Made by a program: the position numbers and the translations under genes | The notes under the pieces: generated by a model | Databases searched by the model: none | The model's input: the letters and a program-made list of their open reading frames with translations, nothing else | What the model was told of the DNA's origin: nothing | Assembly: GCA_030634585.1 (NCBI GenBank) | Contig: DAOWAM010000032.1 | Coordinates: 1 to 6,313 of the forward strand | Direction of reading: 5' to 3' | Source: a bacterium | GTDB lineage: Bacteria; Patescibacteriota; Patescibacteriia; UBA2591; DAOWAM01 | Length of the DNA: 6,313 nt | Shown here: positions 1 through 4,462 of the stretch, one piece after another | Layout of the letters: each line of letters opens with the position of its first letter | How positions within the stretch are numbered: position 1 is the first letter of the stretch

Positions 1-19
1 ATTAAAGCAAAGTCCTTGC

Positions 20-172
20 CACGCTACGCTCTCCTCCCCTTTATAATTTAAAAGGAGGCCCGTCGGGTCGTACAACAACGCAATAAGCGGAAAATACCTC
101 GGCTCGGCATTTTACCCAACTTTGCCTGCACTTCGTTTAGACAAAGTTCGCTTATTGATATTCATTGTGTGA
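20..172. repeat. GC-richer structured intergenic element E1 (three-way junction, attC-like)
   Basis: A non-coding island richer in G+C than its surroundings. The arms CAATAAGCG (81-89) and CGCTTATTG (149-157) are perfect inverted repeats. They enclose two hairpins: AAAATACC/GGCATTTT (91-98 with 106-113, one mismatch) and AACTTTG/CAAAGTT (118-124 with 142-148). The whole folds as a three-way junction. The one mismatch becomes a G-T wobble on the minus strand, so that strand folds slightly better. Further upstream are a CCTTT/AAAGG hairpin (38-42 with 51-55) and the palindrome CCCGTCGGG (59-67). The motif CGCTACGCTCT (22-32) recurs in variant form in the spacers at 842 and 1772. Nested arms with short outer arms resemble integron attC sites, but no strict RYYYAAC/GTTRRRY pair flanks the closing stem, so that identity is inferred. 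No gene is seen in bases 1-238. Confidence 0.5.
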
Positions 173-231
173 AATAATGAAAATGTTTGCTCTCCGAGCA
201 AACCAAATTGAAAAACTTTATTTAATTTCTT
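166..231. repeat. Left arm of long inverted repeat flanking the GNAT gene
   Basis: The inner part, 204-231, is a perfect 28-bp inverted copy of 753-780. The outer part, 166-184, matches the reverse complement of 803-821 at 16 of 19 positions. Between them lies a perfect 8-bp hairpin with a 3-nt loop (GTTTGCTC/GAGCAAAC, 185-203). The right arm has an unrelated hairpin at the same place. Read on the minus strand, bases 219-230 give the GNAT C-terminal codons E-I-K-stop, so this arm looks like an inverted copy of the 3' end and downstream region of the acetyltransferase gene. It ends only 7 nt before the GNAT start codon and so takes the place where a promoter or SD would normally be. Confidence 0.85.
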
Positions 232-238
232 AGATCGT

Positions 239-766
239 ATGAATGAAAAATTTGAACGTTCAAACGAATTTAAAATTGATTCCATTTCAGTGGATGATTG
301 GGAATCATATAGAGATTTGTGGCTAGATGCTCTCACGTCTGACCCCCAAGCCTTCGGTTATTCATTGGAAGAGATCTCTAGTCGTACAAAGGAGGACTGG
401 GAAGAAAATATCAAAAAATGCAACAATGTAAACAATGCGAGGCACATAATCAAAACAGAAAACGACTACATTGGCATGATGGGGTATTTTCCAAAAGGTG
501 AAGGCAACGTTAATATTTACGGTGTCTATGTTAAAAAAGAATACAGAGGACAAGGTATTAGTGATAAAATCATGGAATCAATTTTAAATTCTCTGGATAA
601 TAACGATGAAATTAAAAAAATTACGCTGACTGTCAATAAAGAACAGAAAGTAGCAGTTGATTTTTACAAACGCTTTGGCTTTGAAGAAGTCGGGGTAATA
701 AAAGACGTTAAAATGGGTAACGGTGAAATATACGACGAATTATCCATGGAAAAAGAAATTAAATAA
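239..766 (+). CDS. GNAT family N-acetyltransferase
   Basis: A 175-residue protein of the Gcn5-related N-acetyltransferase fold, which transfers acetyl from acetyl-CoA to an amino group of an unknown small molecule or protein. The N-terminal part (about residues 20-50, DDWESYRDLWLDAL then DPQAFGYSLEE) is typical of family members that begin with an EDW..L..LRL-like helix. The acetyl-CoA pyrophosphate loop is at 102-108 (YRGQGIS), with Ser where the R/Q-x-x-G-x-G/A motif usually has Gly or Ala. Motif B is at 138-151 (AVDFYKRFGFEEVG). Length is normal for the family. The ATG at 239 is the first start after an in-frame TGA at 209. No SD precedes it, and residues 1-10 are a short extension. The last codons and stop lie inside the right arm of a long inverted repeat whose other arm ends 7 nt before the start codon. 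The substrate cannot be deduced. Confidence 0.9.
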   Translation: MNEKFERSNEFKIDSISVDDWESYRDLWLDALTSDPQAFGYSLEEISSRTKEDWEENIKKCNNVNNARHIIKTENDYIGMMGYFPKGEGNVNIYGVYVKKEYRGQGISDKIMESILNSLDNNDEIKKITLTVNKEQKVAVDFYKRFGFEEVGVIKDVKMGNGEIYDELSMEKEIK

Positions 767-821
767 AGTTTTTCAATTTGTTAATTCACTATCGTGAATT
801 AAATTTTCATTACATCACATA
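753..821. repeat. Right arm of long inverted repeat flanking the GNAT gene
   Basis: Bases 753-780 are the perfect 28-bp inverted partner of 204-231 and include codons for the last three whole residues of the acetyltransferase, its TAA (764-766) and 14 nt beyond. Bases 803-821 pair with 166-184 at 16 of 19 positions. The intervening 781-802 is a hairpin unrelated in sequence to the one in the left arm. The two arms bound a unit of about 656 bp. Confidence 0.85.
781..807 (+). terminator. Hairpin terminator downstream of the GNAT gene
   Basis: A perfect 9-bp stem (TTAATTCAC 781-789, GTGAATTAA 794-802) with a 4-nt loop begins 14 nt after the GNAT stop and is followed by a short T run (804-807). 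The stem is AT-rich and the T run short, so it is probably a weak intrinsic terminator or an mRNA 3'-end stabiliser. The left inverted-repeat arm has a different hairpin at the equivalent place, which supports a functional hairpin. Confidence 0.5.
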
Positions 822-940
822 ACAGCTCGATATCCGGTTCGCGCTTGGCTCCGCCAAATGCTCACCCAAATTTTTAAAATAATATTAATTTTTATAAGGA
901 ATTTTAAAAACTTCAGATACACAGAAACGTTAGACGCTGT
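816..940. repeat. attC-like structured intergenic element E2
   Basis: The left side reads CATAACA (818-824), a 4-nt spacer, then GATATC (829-834). The right side reads GATAC (916-920), then GTTAGAC (929-935), which fits the integron core consensus GTTRRRY. The reverse complement of the right side gives TAAC, a spacer, then GTATCTG; the left gives TAAC, a spacer, then ATATCCG. This is the bipartite arrangement of an attC site, although the left core does not match RYYYAAC strictly. Between them are a TTGGC/GCCAA hairpin (845-849 with 853-857) and a long AT arm pairing 868-880 with 901-913 at 12 of 13 positions. The motif CGCTTGGCTCC is at 842-852. The rest of the gap, to 1015, is A/T-rich with no recognisable feature. 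Confidence 0.4.
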
Positions 941-1015
941 AATAAAAAATAAAAAAAATAGGCGGAGGTAATCTAAGTCGAAGAATTAAATATTTAATAA
1001 TTAAATTATAAAACA

Positions 1016-1216
1016 ATGTCTGACAAACTAAATTCAAAATCAAAAAAAATGAAACATTGGCAAGAAACATTAGGGGCCGGTTTGGTTGTAGTGGGAATTG
1101 CCCTTTTAAATAGCAACAAACTTATTGGTATGCTGTTTATTGGATTTGGACTAGGTTATAATGTACGTCCTTTAATGCAAAAAGATTTTTTTAAGAAAAA
1201 AGAAGGTGAAAAATAA
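1016..1216 (+). CDS. Small two-helix membrane protein of unknown function
   Basis: A 66-residue protein I do not recognise. A basic N-terminus (residues 1-14, with seven Lys) is followed by a hydrophobic, Gly-rich segment at about 18-32, a short NSNK turn, a second hydrophobic segment at about 36-49 (GMLFIGFGLGYNV), and a basic tail ending KKKEGEK. By the positive-inside rule both termini should face the cytoplasm, giving a membrane hairpin. The ATG follows an A/T-rich leader with no SD, as for the other plus-strand genes here. It stands alone between two structured spacers. The regular alternation of basic and hydrophobic blocks makes a real gene more likely than a chance ORF. Confidence 0.6.
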   Translation: MSDKLNSKSKKMKHWQETLGAGLVVVGIALLNSNKLIGMLFIGFGLGYNVRPLMQKDFFKKKEGEK

Positions 1217-1227
1217 TTTCTACTTTT

Positions 1228-1335
1228 TCTAAAATAAACAGAGCTTCCTATTTTTATTATTTTTTATTTCCACCTAAATTTTTTGCCACTCCATTACAAA
1301 AACTTCGTTTATCACAAATGTTAAATGACATTACT
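1228..1335. repeat. Possible decayed copy of the attC-like spacer
   Basis: After the 66-residue gene, ATAAACAGAGCTTCC resembles the left side of E2 (ATAACAGCTC). Near the next gene, ATCACAAATGTTAAATG resembles the right side of E2 (ATACACAGAAACGTTAGACG) and contains GTTAAAT (1320-1326), which fits GTTRRRY. ACTTCGTTTA (1302-1311) also occurs in E1 at 130-139. No strong central stem is visible, so this is at best a degenerate copy. AT-rich chance similarity is possible. Confidence 0.2.
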
Positions 1336-1358
1336 TTTATTTACTAAAATAAAATTTT

Positions 1359-1679
1359 ATGAAAAAAACAATCTTATTTTTATGCATCATAATGTTATCG
1401 GGATGCGCCAATACAAATCCTGTAGCTGAAAAAGAAGATTTAAAACAAGATAACAAAAATATAGAATGTAATATCGATTCAGATTGTGTGGCAATAGGGG
1501 AAAATGGCGATTGTAACGCTGGTTGTTATAATAATGAATATTACTTTGGAAATAATGATACATCTAAAAATAATTCAGATAAAATAAATACACAAAATAG
1601 CACAATCACTTCTTGTGCTACTCTTGCACCTAAAACATGTAAATGCGAAAATAAAATTTGTATTGGAGATAAATATTAA
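1359..1679 (+). CDS. Small Cys-rich lipoprotein
   Basis: A 106-residue exported protein. Residues 1-16 form a type II signal peptide: MKKT, a hydrophobic stretch, and the lipobox LSGC with Cys16 as the lipidated residue. The mature part is a low-complexity Asn/Lys/Asp linker followed by eight cysteines (37, 43, 52, 56, 86, 94, 96, 101), in the pattern C-x5-C-x8-C-x3-C, a long gap, then C-x7-C-x-C-x4-C. The number is even, so four disulfides are possible in an extracytoplasmic domain. The CxxDSDCV opening and the final CKCENKIC resemble a type of small Cys-rich secreted protein seen in uncultured bacteria and archaea, whose function I do not know. The start ATG follows an A/T-rich leader without an SD. 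Confidence 0.7.
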   Translation: MKKTILFLCIIMLSGCANTNPVAEKEDLKQDNKNIECNIDSDCVAIGENGDCNAGCYNNEYYFGNNDTSKNNSDKINTQNSTITSCATLAPKTCKCENKICIGDKY

Positions 1680-1689
1680 TAAATAAAAG

Positions 1690-1830
1690 AAACATCGCCC
1701 AACACGGTGTATCTAATCACGGAAAATTTAATTTGTTAATATTAAATAGGAATAAACTTTTCTTCCGAGGTCGCTTTGCTCTAGTATTTAACAATTTTTC
1801 AAAATACATCGAATCATCTCGAAATGTCAT
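1690..1830. repeat. attC-like structured intergenic element E3 (degenerate)
   Basis: It begins 17 nt after the lipoprotein stop with GCCCAAC (1697-1703), which fits the integron core RYYYAAC, then GTGTATC (1707-1713). Two AT-rich arms pair imperfectly (about 1731-1749 with 1781-1799). The central motif CGCTTTGCTCT (1772-1782) matches those in E1 and E2. A convincing GTTRRRY partner is missing on the right side, where only ATACATCG echoes the left. The element therefore looks decayed. It overlaps a 37-codon minus-strand ORF. Confidence 0.3.
1717..1830 (-). CDS. Possible 37-residue peptide or gene remnant
   Basis: On the minus strand, GGAGG (1843-1847) lies 12 nt before an ATG at 1830 that opens a 37-codon ORF ending at TGA (1717-1719). 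It starts MTFRDDSMYFEKLL and has a basic centre (residues 18-25, AKRPRKKS). I do not recognise it. In favour: the two longer minus-strand genes nearby also have strong SDs, while plus-strand genes do not. Against: it is short, overlaps the structured spacer E3, and has no clear promoter. It may be the truncated 5' end of a lost gene. Confidence 0.25.
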   Translation of the reverse strand: MTFRDDSMYFEKLLNTRAKRPRKKSLFLFNINKLNFP

Positions 1831-1862
1831 GTAAAATAAAAACCTCCTTAATTAAAATTAAT

Positions 1863-1880
1863 TACGGCTTTAAAACCGTA
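1863..1880. promoter_or_regulatory. Interrupted palindrome before the deaminase gene
   Basis: TACGG and CCGTA (1863-1867 and 1876-1880) flank TTTAAA with a single non-pairing position. The result is an 18-bp near-perfect palindrome that ends 11 nt before the deaminase ATG. It could be an operator, or a 5'-UTR hairpin close to the start codon. Its function is not known. Confidence 0.35.
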
Positions 1881-1891
1881 GATTTAAAATT

Positions 1892-2380
1892 ATGCAAACA
1901 AAGGAAGATGAAAAGTTTATCCGTAAATGCATTGAGCTATCTAATGAGGCAGTTAAAAATGGTGATGCTCCTTTTGGTGCTATAGTTGTTCAAGAAGGAA
2001 AGATTATTGCCGAAGCCTCCAATGAGTCCAGGGCTAAAACCTCTGACCATGCTGAGATTATTGTCATGCATAAAGCCAAGAAGTTTTTAAAGGGAAATGA
2101 TTTACTTAGCTGCACTCTATATTCAAATTGTGAACCATGTCCGATGTGTTCTTTTATGGCTCGCGAATACAAACTTGAGAGAGTTATTTTTGCTATGCCA
2201 TCTCCATTTATGGGTGGTTACTCAAAATGGAATATTCTCGAGGATGATGGACTGGAACAATTTAAATCTTTCTTTGGAAAAGTGCCAGAAGTTATTTCCG
2301 GAATCCTAGAGGATGAAGCTAAGCTTATTTTTGATAAAACTCCATTGTGGATGTTTGGCTCTAATCCAGAGAAAAAGTAG
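1892..2380 (+). CDS. Zinc-dependent nucleoside/nucleobase deaminase (CDA superfamily)
   Basis: A 162-residue hydrolytic deaminase, close to the usual length of the guanine deaminase/TadA/cytosine deaminase-like group. The zinc site is complete: HAE at 53-55 (His53 binds zinc, Glu55 is the proton shuttle) and PCPMC at 82-86 (Cys83 and Cys86 bind zinc). Residues 26-31 (APFGAI) and the Asn at 44 form the expected substrate pocket in this family. The C-terminal GGYSKWNIL (108-116) and PEVISGILEDE (132-142) look like the bacterial 'nucleoside deaminase' branch rather than a typical TadA. The reaction is removal of an amino group from a purine or pyrimidine base or nucleoside, releasing ammonia in the cytoplasm. 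The exact substrate cannot be read from sequence. The ATG is preceded by an 18-bp palindrome and no SD. Nothing suggests co-transcription with the lipoprotein gene upstream. Confidence 0.9.
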   Translation: MQTKEDEKFIRKCIELSNEAVKNGDAPFGAIVVQEGKIIAEASNESRAKTSDHAEIIVMHKAKKFLKGNDLLSCTLYSNCEPCPMCSFMAREYKLERVIFAMPSPFMGGYSKWNILEDDGLEQFKSFFGKVPEVISGILEDEAKLIFDKTPLWMFGSNPEKK

Positions 2381-2546
2381 AGAAATTGAACAATTGAGAC
2401 CGAATTTTGAATTATATTTTATTAAATATTTTTATAAATCTAATCTTAAGAAGTCTATATTCTTATGGCTATTTACAATATTGACCACCATCATAACAAT
2501 GACTATTCTTGGATTATTAGAGGCTATATACAAATCAATAATATAA
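2313..2546 (+). CDS. Doubtful small membrane peptide overlapping the deaminase end
   Basis: A 77-codon ORF in another frame starts inside the deaminase gene and runs 166 nt past its stop. The part beyond the deaminase encodes a basic stretch (YKSNLKKS) followed by one strongly hydrophobic segment of about 22 residues (FLWLFTILTTIITMTILGLLEA) and a short basic end. That is a plausible single membrane helix and may be the tail of a decayed gene. There is no SD, the overlapping N-terminal third is probably not coding, and AT-rich DNA often gives hydrophobic frames by chance. No better gene is seen in 2381-2560. Confidence 0.25.
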   Translation: MKLSLFLIKLHCGCLALIQRKSREIEQLRPNFELYFIKYFYKSNLKKSIFLWLFTILTTIITMTILGLLEAIYKSII

Positions 2547-2553
2547 TTAACAA

Positions 2554-2599
2554 TATAAAAAACGACCTCTTAAACTTTTTAATAGTTCAGTGTGGTCGT
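2554..2599 (-). terminator. Terminator of the 60-residue minus-strand gene
   Basis: Stem ACGACC/GGTCGT (2562-2567 with 2594-2599) encloses a second stem AACT/AGTT (2573-2576 with 2584-2587). On the minus strand the hairpin runs straight into a T tract (2557-2562), while on the plus strand there is no T tract after it. It therefore serves the minus-strand gene that ends at 2617. Confidence 0.65.
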
Positions 2600-2616
2600 A
2601 GTCGCTAAAAAAGACA

Positions 2617-2799
2617 TTAAAAGTTTCTGCTTTTTACATAGTCATCTTGAAGTTTTACATGAGCTTTACCTAAAGTATAAAATTCATCAATCAACCATTT
2701 CATGAACCCTTCAGACCCTAGCTCATTGCGCTGTTTGACAACTTCTTCTTCAATTTTAGCTTTAATTTCTTTTTCTAATTTTTCAGATGGCTCTTTCAT
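2617..2799 (-). CDS. Hypothetical small charged protein
   Basis: A 60-residue protein I do not recognise. Residues 1-26 are highly charged (alternating Glu/Lys, e.g. KLEKEIKAKIEEEV) and likely form one amphipathic helix. Residues 30-52 (EGFMKWLIDEFYTLGKAHVKLQD) look like a second helix with aromatic residues on one face. There is no signal peptide or membrane segment, so it is probably cytoplasmic. The start is well supported: GGGAGGG lies 4 nt before the ATG, a TTGACA promoter lies about 40 nt upstream, and a hairpin with a T tract follows the stop. The complete set of expression signals argues for a real gene despite its size. It is divergent from the lipoprotein gene at 2890. Confidence 0.65.
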   Translation of the reverse strand: MKEPSEKLEKEIKAKIEEEVVKQRNELGSEGFMKWLIDEFYTLGKAHVKLQDDYVKSRNF

Positions 2800-2839
2800 C
2801 TTTCCCTCCCCAATTTTATATATTCAATAATATACAAAG

Positions 2840-2867
2840 ACATTATCACAAATAAAATTATTGTCAA
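2840..2867 (-). promoter_or_regulatory. Sigma-70-type promoter for the 60-residue gene
   Basis: On the minus strand: -35 TTGACA (2862-2867, perfect), 16-bp spacer, extended TG (2847-2848), and TAATGT (2840-2845) in the -10 place. The -10 is weak by itself, but the layout is the same as that of the promoter at 4352-4379. An alternative -10, GATAAT, would need a 14-bp spacer. Confidence 0.55.
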
Positions 2868-2889
2868 TAATAAATATTTAATTAAACTT

Positions 2890-3420
2890 ATGAAAAAAAC
2901 AATATTCATCTTAACAGTTATTTTAATCTTTTCTGGATGTACGACAAAAACAGCGTCTAACATTTCATCCAATAATCAATCTCAAAAAAACATTAACAAT
3001 AAACAAATCGAAGCTAAAAAAAATAAACTAAAAATTATTGATGGTGAAGTATTTTATGATACTTGTAAACAAATCAATATAGATATTAATACAGTTAAAG
3101 AAATTAATGGTGGCTACATAAAAGATAAAGATAATATTTATTGGAATCATCGCATTGCTTGCAATCTGTTAAAACTTGAAAATGTTGATGTAAATTCTTT
3201 TGAAGCTTTAAACGAATACTTCGGAAAAGATAACAATAATGCATACGCAGGAAATAAAATAATTAGTGGAGCTGACCCAAGCACATTTGAAATAACCAAA
3301 CTACCAGAAATACTTGATTGGGCATGCGCAAAAGACAAAAATCGTATATATAAACATTCATATTTAACTGAAGATAATAACGGAAATCCAATTAATGATA
3401 TGTGTGAGGTAATTAAATAA
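2890..3420 (+). CDS. Lipoprotein with DKNYY-type repeats
   Basis: A 176-residue exported protein. Residues 1-17 are a lipoprotein signal peptide with lipobox FSGC (Cys17 lipidated), followed by an Asn/Gln/Ser/Lys-rich linker to about residue 48. The rest carries degenerate repeats of the DKNYY family, in which a D-K-N/D-x-x-Y strand is followed by a G/A-D-P-x-S/T-F-E turn. The units are KDKDNIYWNHR with VDVNSFEAL (78-107), FGKDNNNAYAGNKIISGADPSTFEIT (111-136), and CAKDKNRIYKHSYL (146-159). The family is common on bacterial surfaces and its role is unknown. Four Cys (59, 91, 146, 172) remain in the mature part. The gene starts after an A/T-rich leader without an SD and ends 9 nt before the DUF5680 gene, so the two are probably co-transcribed. 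Confidence 0.75.
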   Translation: MKKTIFILTVILIFSGCTTKTASNISSNNQSQKNINNKQIEAKKNKLKIIDGEVFYDTCKQINIDINTVKEINGGYIKDKDNIYWNHRIACNLLKLENVDVNSFEALNEYFGKDNNNAYAGNKIISGADPSTFEITKLPEILDWACAKDKNRIYKHSYLTEDNNGNPINDMCEVIK

Positions 3421-3429
3421 AGCAATATT

Positions 3430-3900
3430 ATGATTAATTTAAATGAACTTTGTAATTTTCTAGTAAAGGCAAAGAAGTCTACTTATGCCGCCGGAGATAC
3501 TGCTGAAAAAATTATTAATAATGATAAATCCACTACAATGATTTTTGAAGATGGAAATTGGAAATATCATGATAACTACTTTGGTGGTGAACCATATGGT
3601 GGTCGAGAAGTTGTATTTTTTGAAAACATGCCCATCTATATGATGGTGTATTATGGTTGGGTAATTAAAGGCGCTGACTTTAATGCGGTATATGAAGTTT
3701 TACAGGAAGCGCTATCTTTAATTCCGAAAGACAAACCATTCCGCGGACCTAAAAAATACGAATACAACAATATGAAATACAACAACATCTTTGAAGGTGA
3801 GGTTGATAATTTTTTTGGTGAGGAAACAATAATATCTAAAGATAAAAAAGCAATTTATAAGGCAAAATATATTGGTGGTTTAATTGATCAGGGGAAATAA
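3430..3900 (+). CDS. DUF5680 domain protein
   Basis: A 156-residue cytoplasmic protein that matches, from memory, the DUF5680 family along its whole length. It opens with LCNFLVKAKKSTYAAG (7-22). There is a central aromatic core, WKYHDNYFGGEPYGGREVVFF (45-65), then PIYMMVYYGWV (68-78), followed by IPKDKPFRGPKKYE (98-111), and it ends in KAIYKAKYIGGLI. The pattern of Tyr-rich strands and a late PFRGP turn is distinctive. In other bacteria the domain occurs alone or behind a helix-turn-helix, and its function is unknown. Here no DNA-binding part is present. It follows the DKNYY lipoprotein by 9 nt with no SD, so it is probably translated from the same mRNA. A terminator follows the stop. Confidence 0.75.
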   Translation: MINLNELCNFLVKAKKSTYAAGDTAEKIINNDKSTTMIFEDGNWKYHDNYFGGEPYGGREVVFFENMPIYMMVYYGWVIKGADFNAVYEVLQEALSLIPKDKPFRGPKKYEYNNMKYNNIFEGEVDNFFGEETIISKDKKAIYKAKYIGGLIDQGK

Positions 3901-3930
3901 AAAAAGGTCAAGAATAATTCAGGACCTTTT
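3901..3930. terminator. Bidirectional terminator between convergent genes
   Basis: A perfect 8-bp stem, AAAAGGTC (3902-3909) and GACCTTTT (3923-3930), has a 13-nt loop. It lies immediately after the DUF5680 stop and 61 nt past the end of the convergent minus-strand gene. The T run is four bases on the plus strand and longer (TTTTTT) on the minus strand, so it probably works better for the minus-strand gene. Confidence 0.75.
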
Positions 3931-3991
3931 AAATGCTGTATTGTGCAACATTTAATATCTAGACTAGAAGAAAAATTTTGTTACTTTGGAC

Positions 3992-4306
3992 TCAGTAAAC
4001 TATTGGCTTATCAAAAAGAACTTCTTTATTGTTGTAATCCTCAAGACTTATACCAAAACATCTTTTAGCATCATCACCCACTATGTCCTGTCCAAAATTA
4101 AGCAAAAACTTTTTTACGTCTTCAATCGTCATTGCTTCTGTGTATTTTCGATGCCATCTTTTTTCTCTATCATGAGCATCGGTATCAGTGTCTTCTTTAA
4201 CAGCACGTATTAAATAATCGCCCGCCTTTCTTTCTCCGGTACCCCCAATAGGATCGATTGCCAACACCGAACCTGACACAAAAAAATACTTTAAACGATA
4301 TTTCAT
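3992..4306 (-). CDS. Hypothetical protein
   Basis: A 104-residue protein I do not recognise. It starts with a basic, hydrophobic stretch (MKYRLKYFFVSGSVLAIDP) that reads more like a beta strand than a signal peptide. A Gly-rich turn follows (20-25, IGGTGE), then a strand YLIRAVKED, and a very polar region rich in Asp/His/Arg/Lys (38-55, including TDTDAHDREKRWHRK). The last part (59-76, MTIEDVKKFLLNFGQDIV) looks like a helix. There is no membrane segment. Expression signals are strong: AAAGGAGG sits 5 nt before the ATG, and a TTGACA/TAATAT promoter lies 45 nt upstream. The Asp/His-rich stretch could bind metal, but nothing proves it. Confidence 0.7.
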   Translation of the reverse strand: MKYRLKYFFVSGSVLAIDPIGGTGERKAGDYLIRAVKEDTDTDAHDREKRWHRKYTEAMTIEDVKKFLLNFGQDIVGDDAKRCFGISLEDYNNKEVLFDKPIVY

Positions 4307-4311
4307 TTTCT

Positions 4312-4319
4312 CCTCCTTT
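4312..4319 (-). promoter_or_regulatory. Strong Shine-Dalgarno that fixes the start at 4306
   Basis: AAAGGAGG on the minus strand, 5 nt before the ATG at 4304-4306. It is worth noting because the plus-strand genes in this window have no such site, and because it settles the start of the 104-residue gene. Confidence 0.85.
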
Positions 4320-4351
4320 ATTGATAAAATACTGGTTAAATATCTATGCTA

Positions 4352-4379
4352 ATATTAACATAATTCGTCATTTTGTCAA
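4352..4379 (-). promoter_or_regulatory. Sigma-70-type promoter for the 104-residue gene
   Basis: On the minus strand: -35 TTGACA (4374-4379, perfect), 16-bp spacer, extended TG (4359-4360), and -10 TAATAT (4352-4357). It lies 45 nt before the start codon and has the same geometry as the promoter of the 60-residue gene. Confidence 0.65.
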
Positions 4380-4424
4380 TAATATTTACTAACACGCCAG
4401 TTTTTATTTATTCTTTAATTAAGA

Positions 4425-4430
4425 TATAAT
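4425..4430 (+). promoter_or_regulatory. Likely -10 box of the 4463-5782 operon
   Basis: A perfect TATAAT lies 32 nt before the ATG at 4463. The matching -35 region (about 4402-4407, TTTTAT) is poor. A transcript would begin near 4437 with a short A-rich leader. In AT-rich DNA a single TATAAT is weak evidence, but its position is right. Confidence 0.4.
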
Positions 4431-4462
4431 AAAAATAAGAAATAAGAAAATAAAAATAATAT

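Noticed and set aside
112..336. Open frame on the minus strand across the left inverted-repeat arm and the start of the GNAT gene
   Set aside because: It overlaps the strongly supported GNAT gene and the structured E1/arm DNA, and its sequence has no recognisable domain.
2466..2609. 47-codon plus-strand ORF starting at the ATG at 2466
   Set aside because: Low-complexity Asn/Ile/His composition typical of AT-rich chance frames, no SD, and it runs through the minus-strand terminator hairpin.
3147..3425. 92-codon minus-strand frame opposite the DKNYY lipoprotein
   Set aside because: It is antisense to a gene with a clear signal peptide and family repeats; no SD or family resemblance.
3986..4213. 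75-codon plus-strand frame opposite the 104-residue gene
   Set aside because: The minus-strand gene has a strong SD and promoter; this frame is hydrophobic/aromatic chance sequence.
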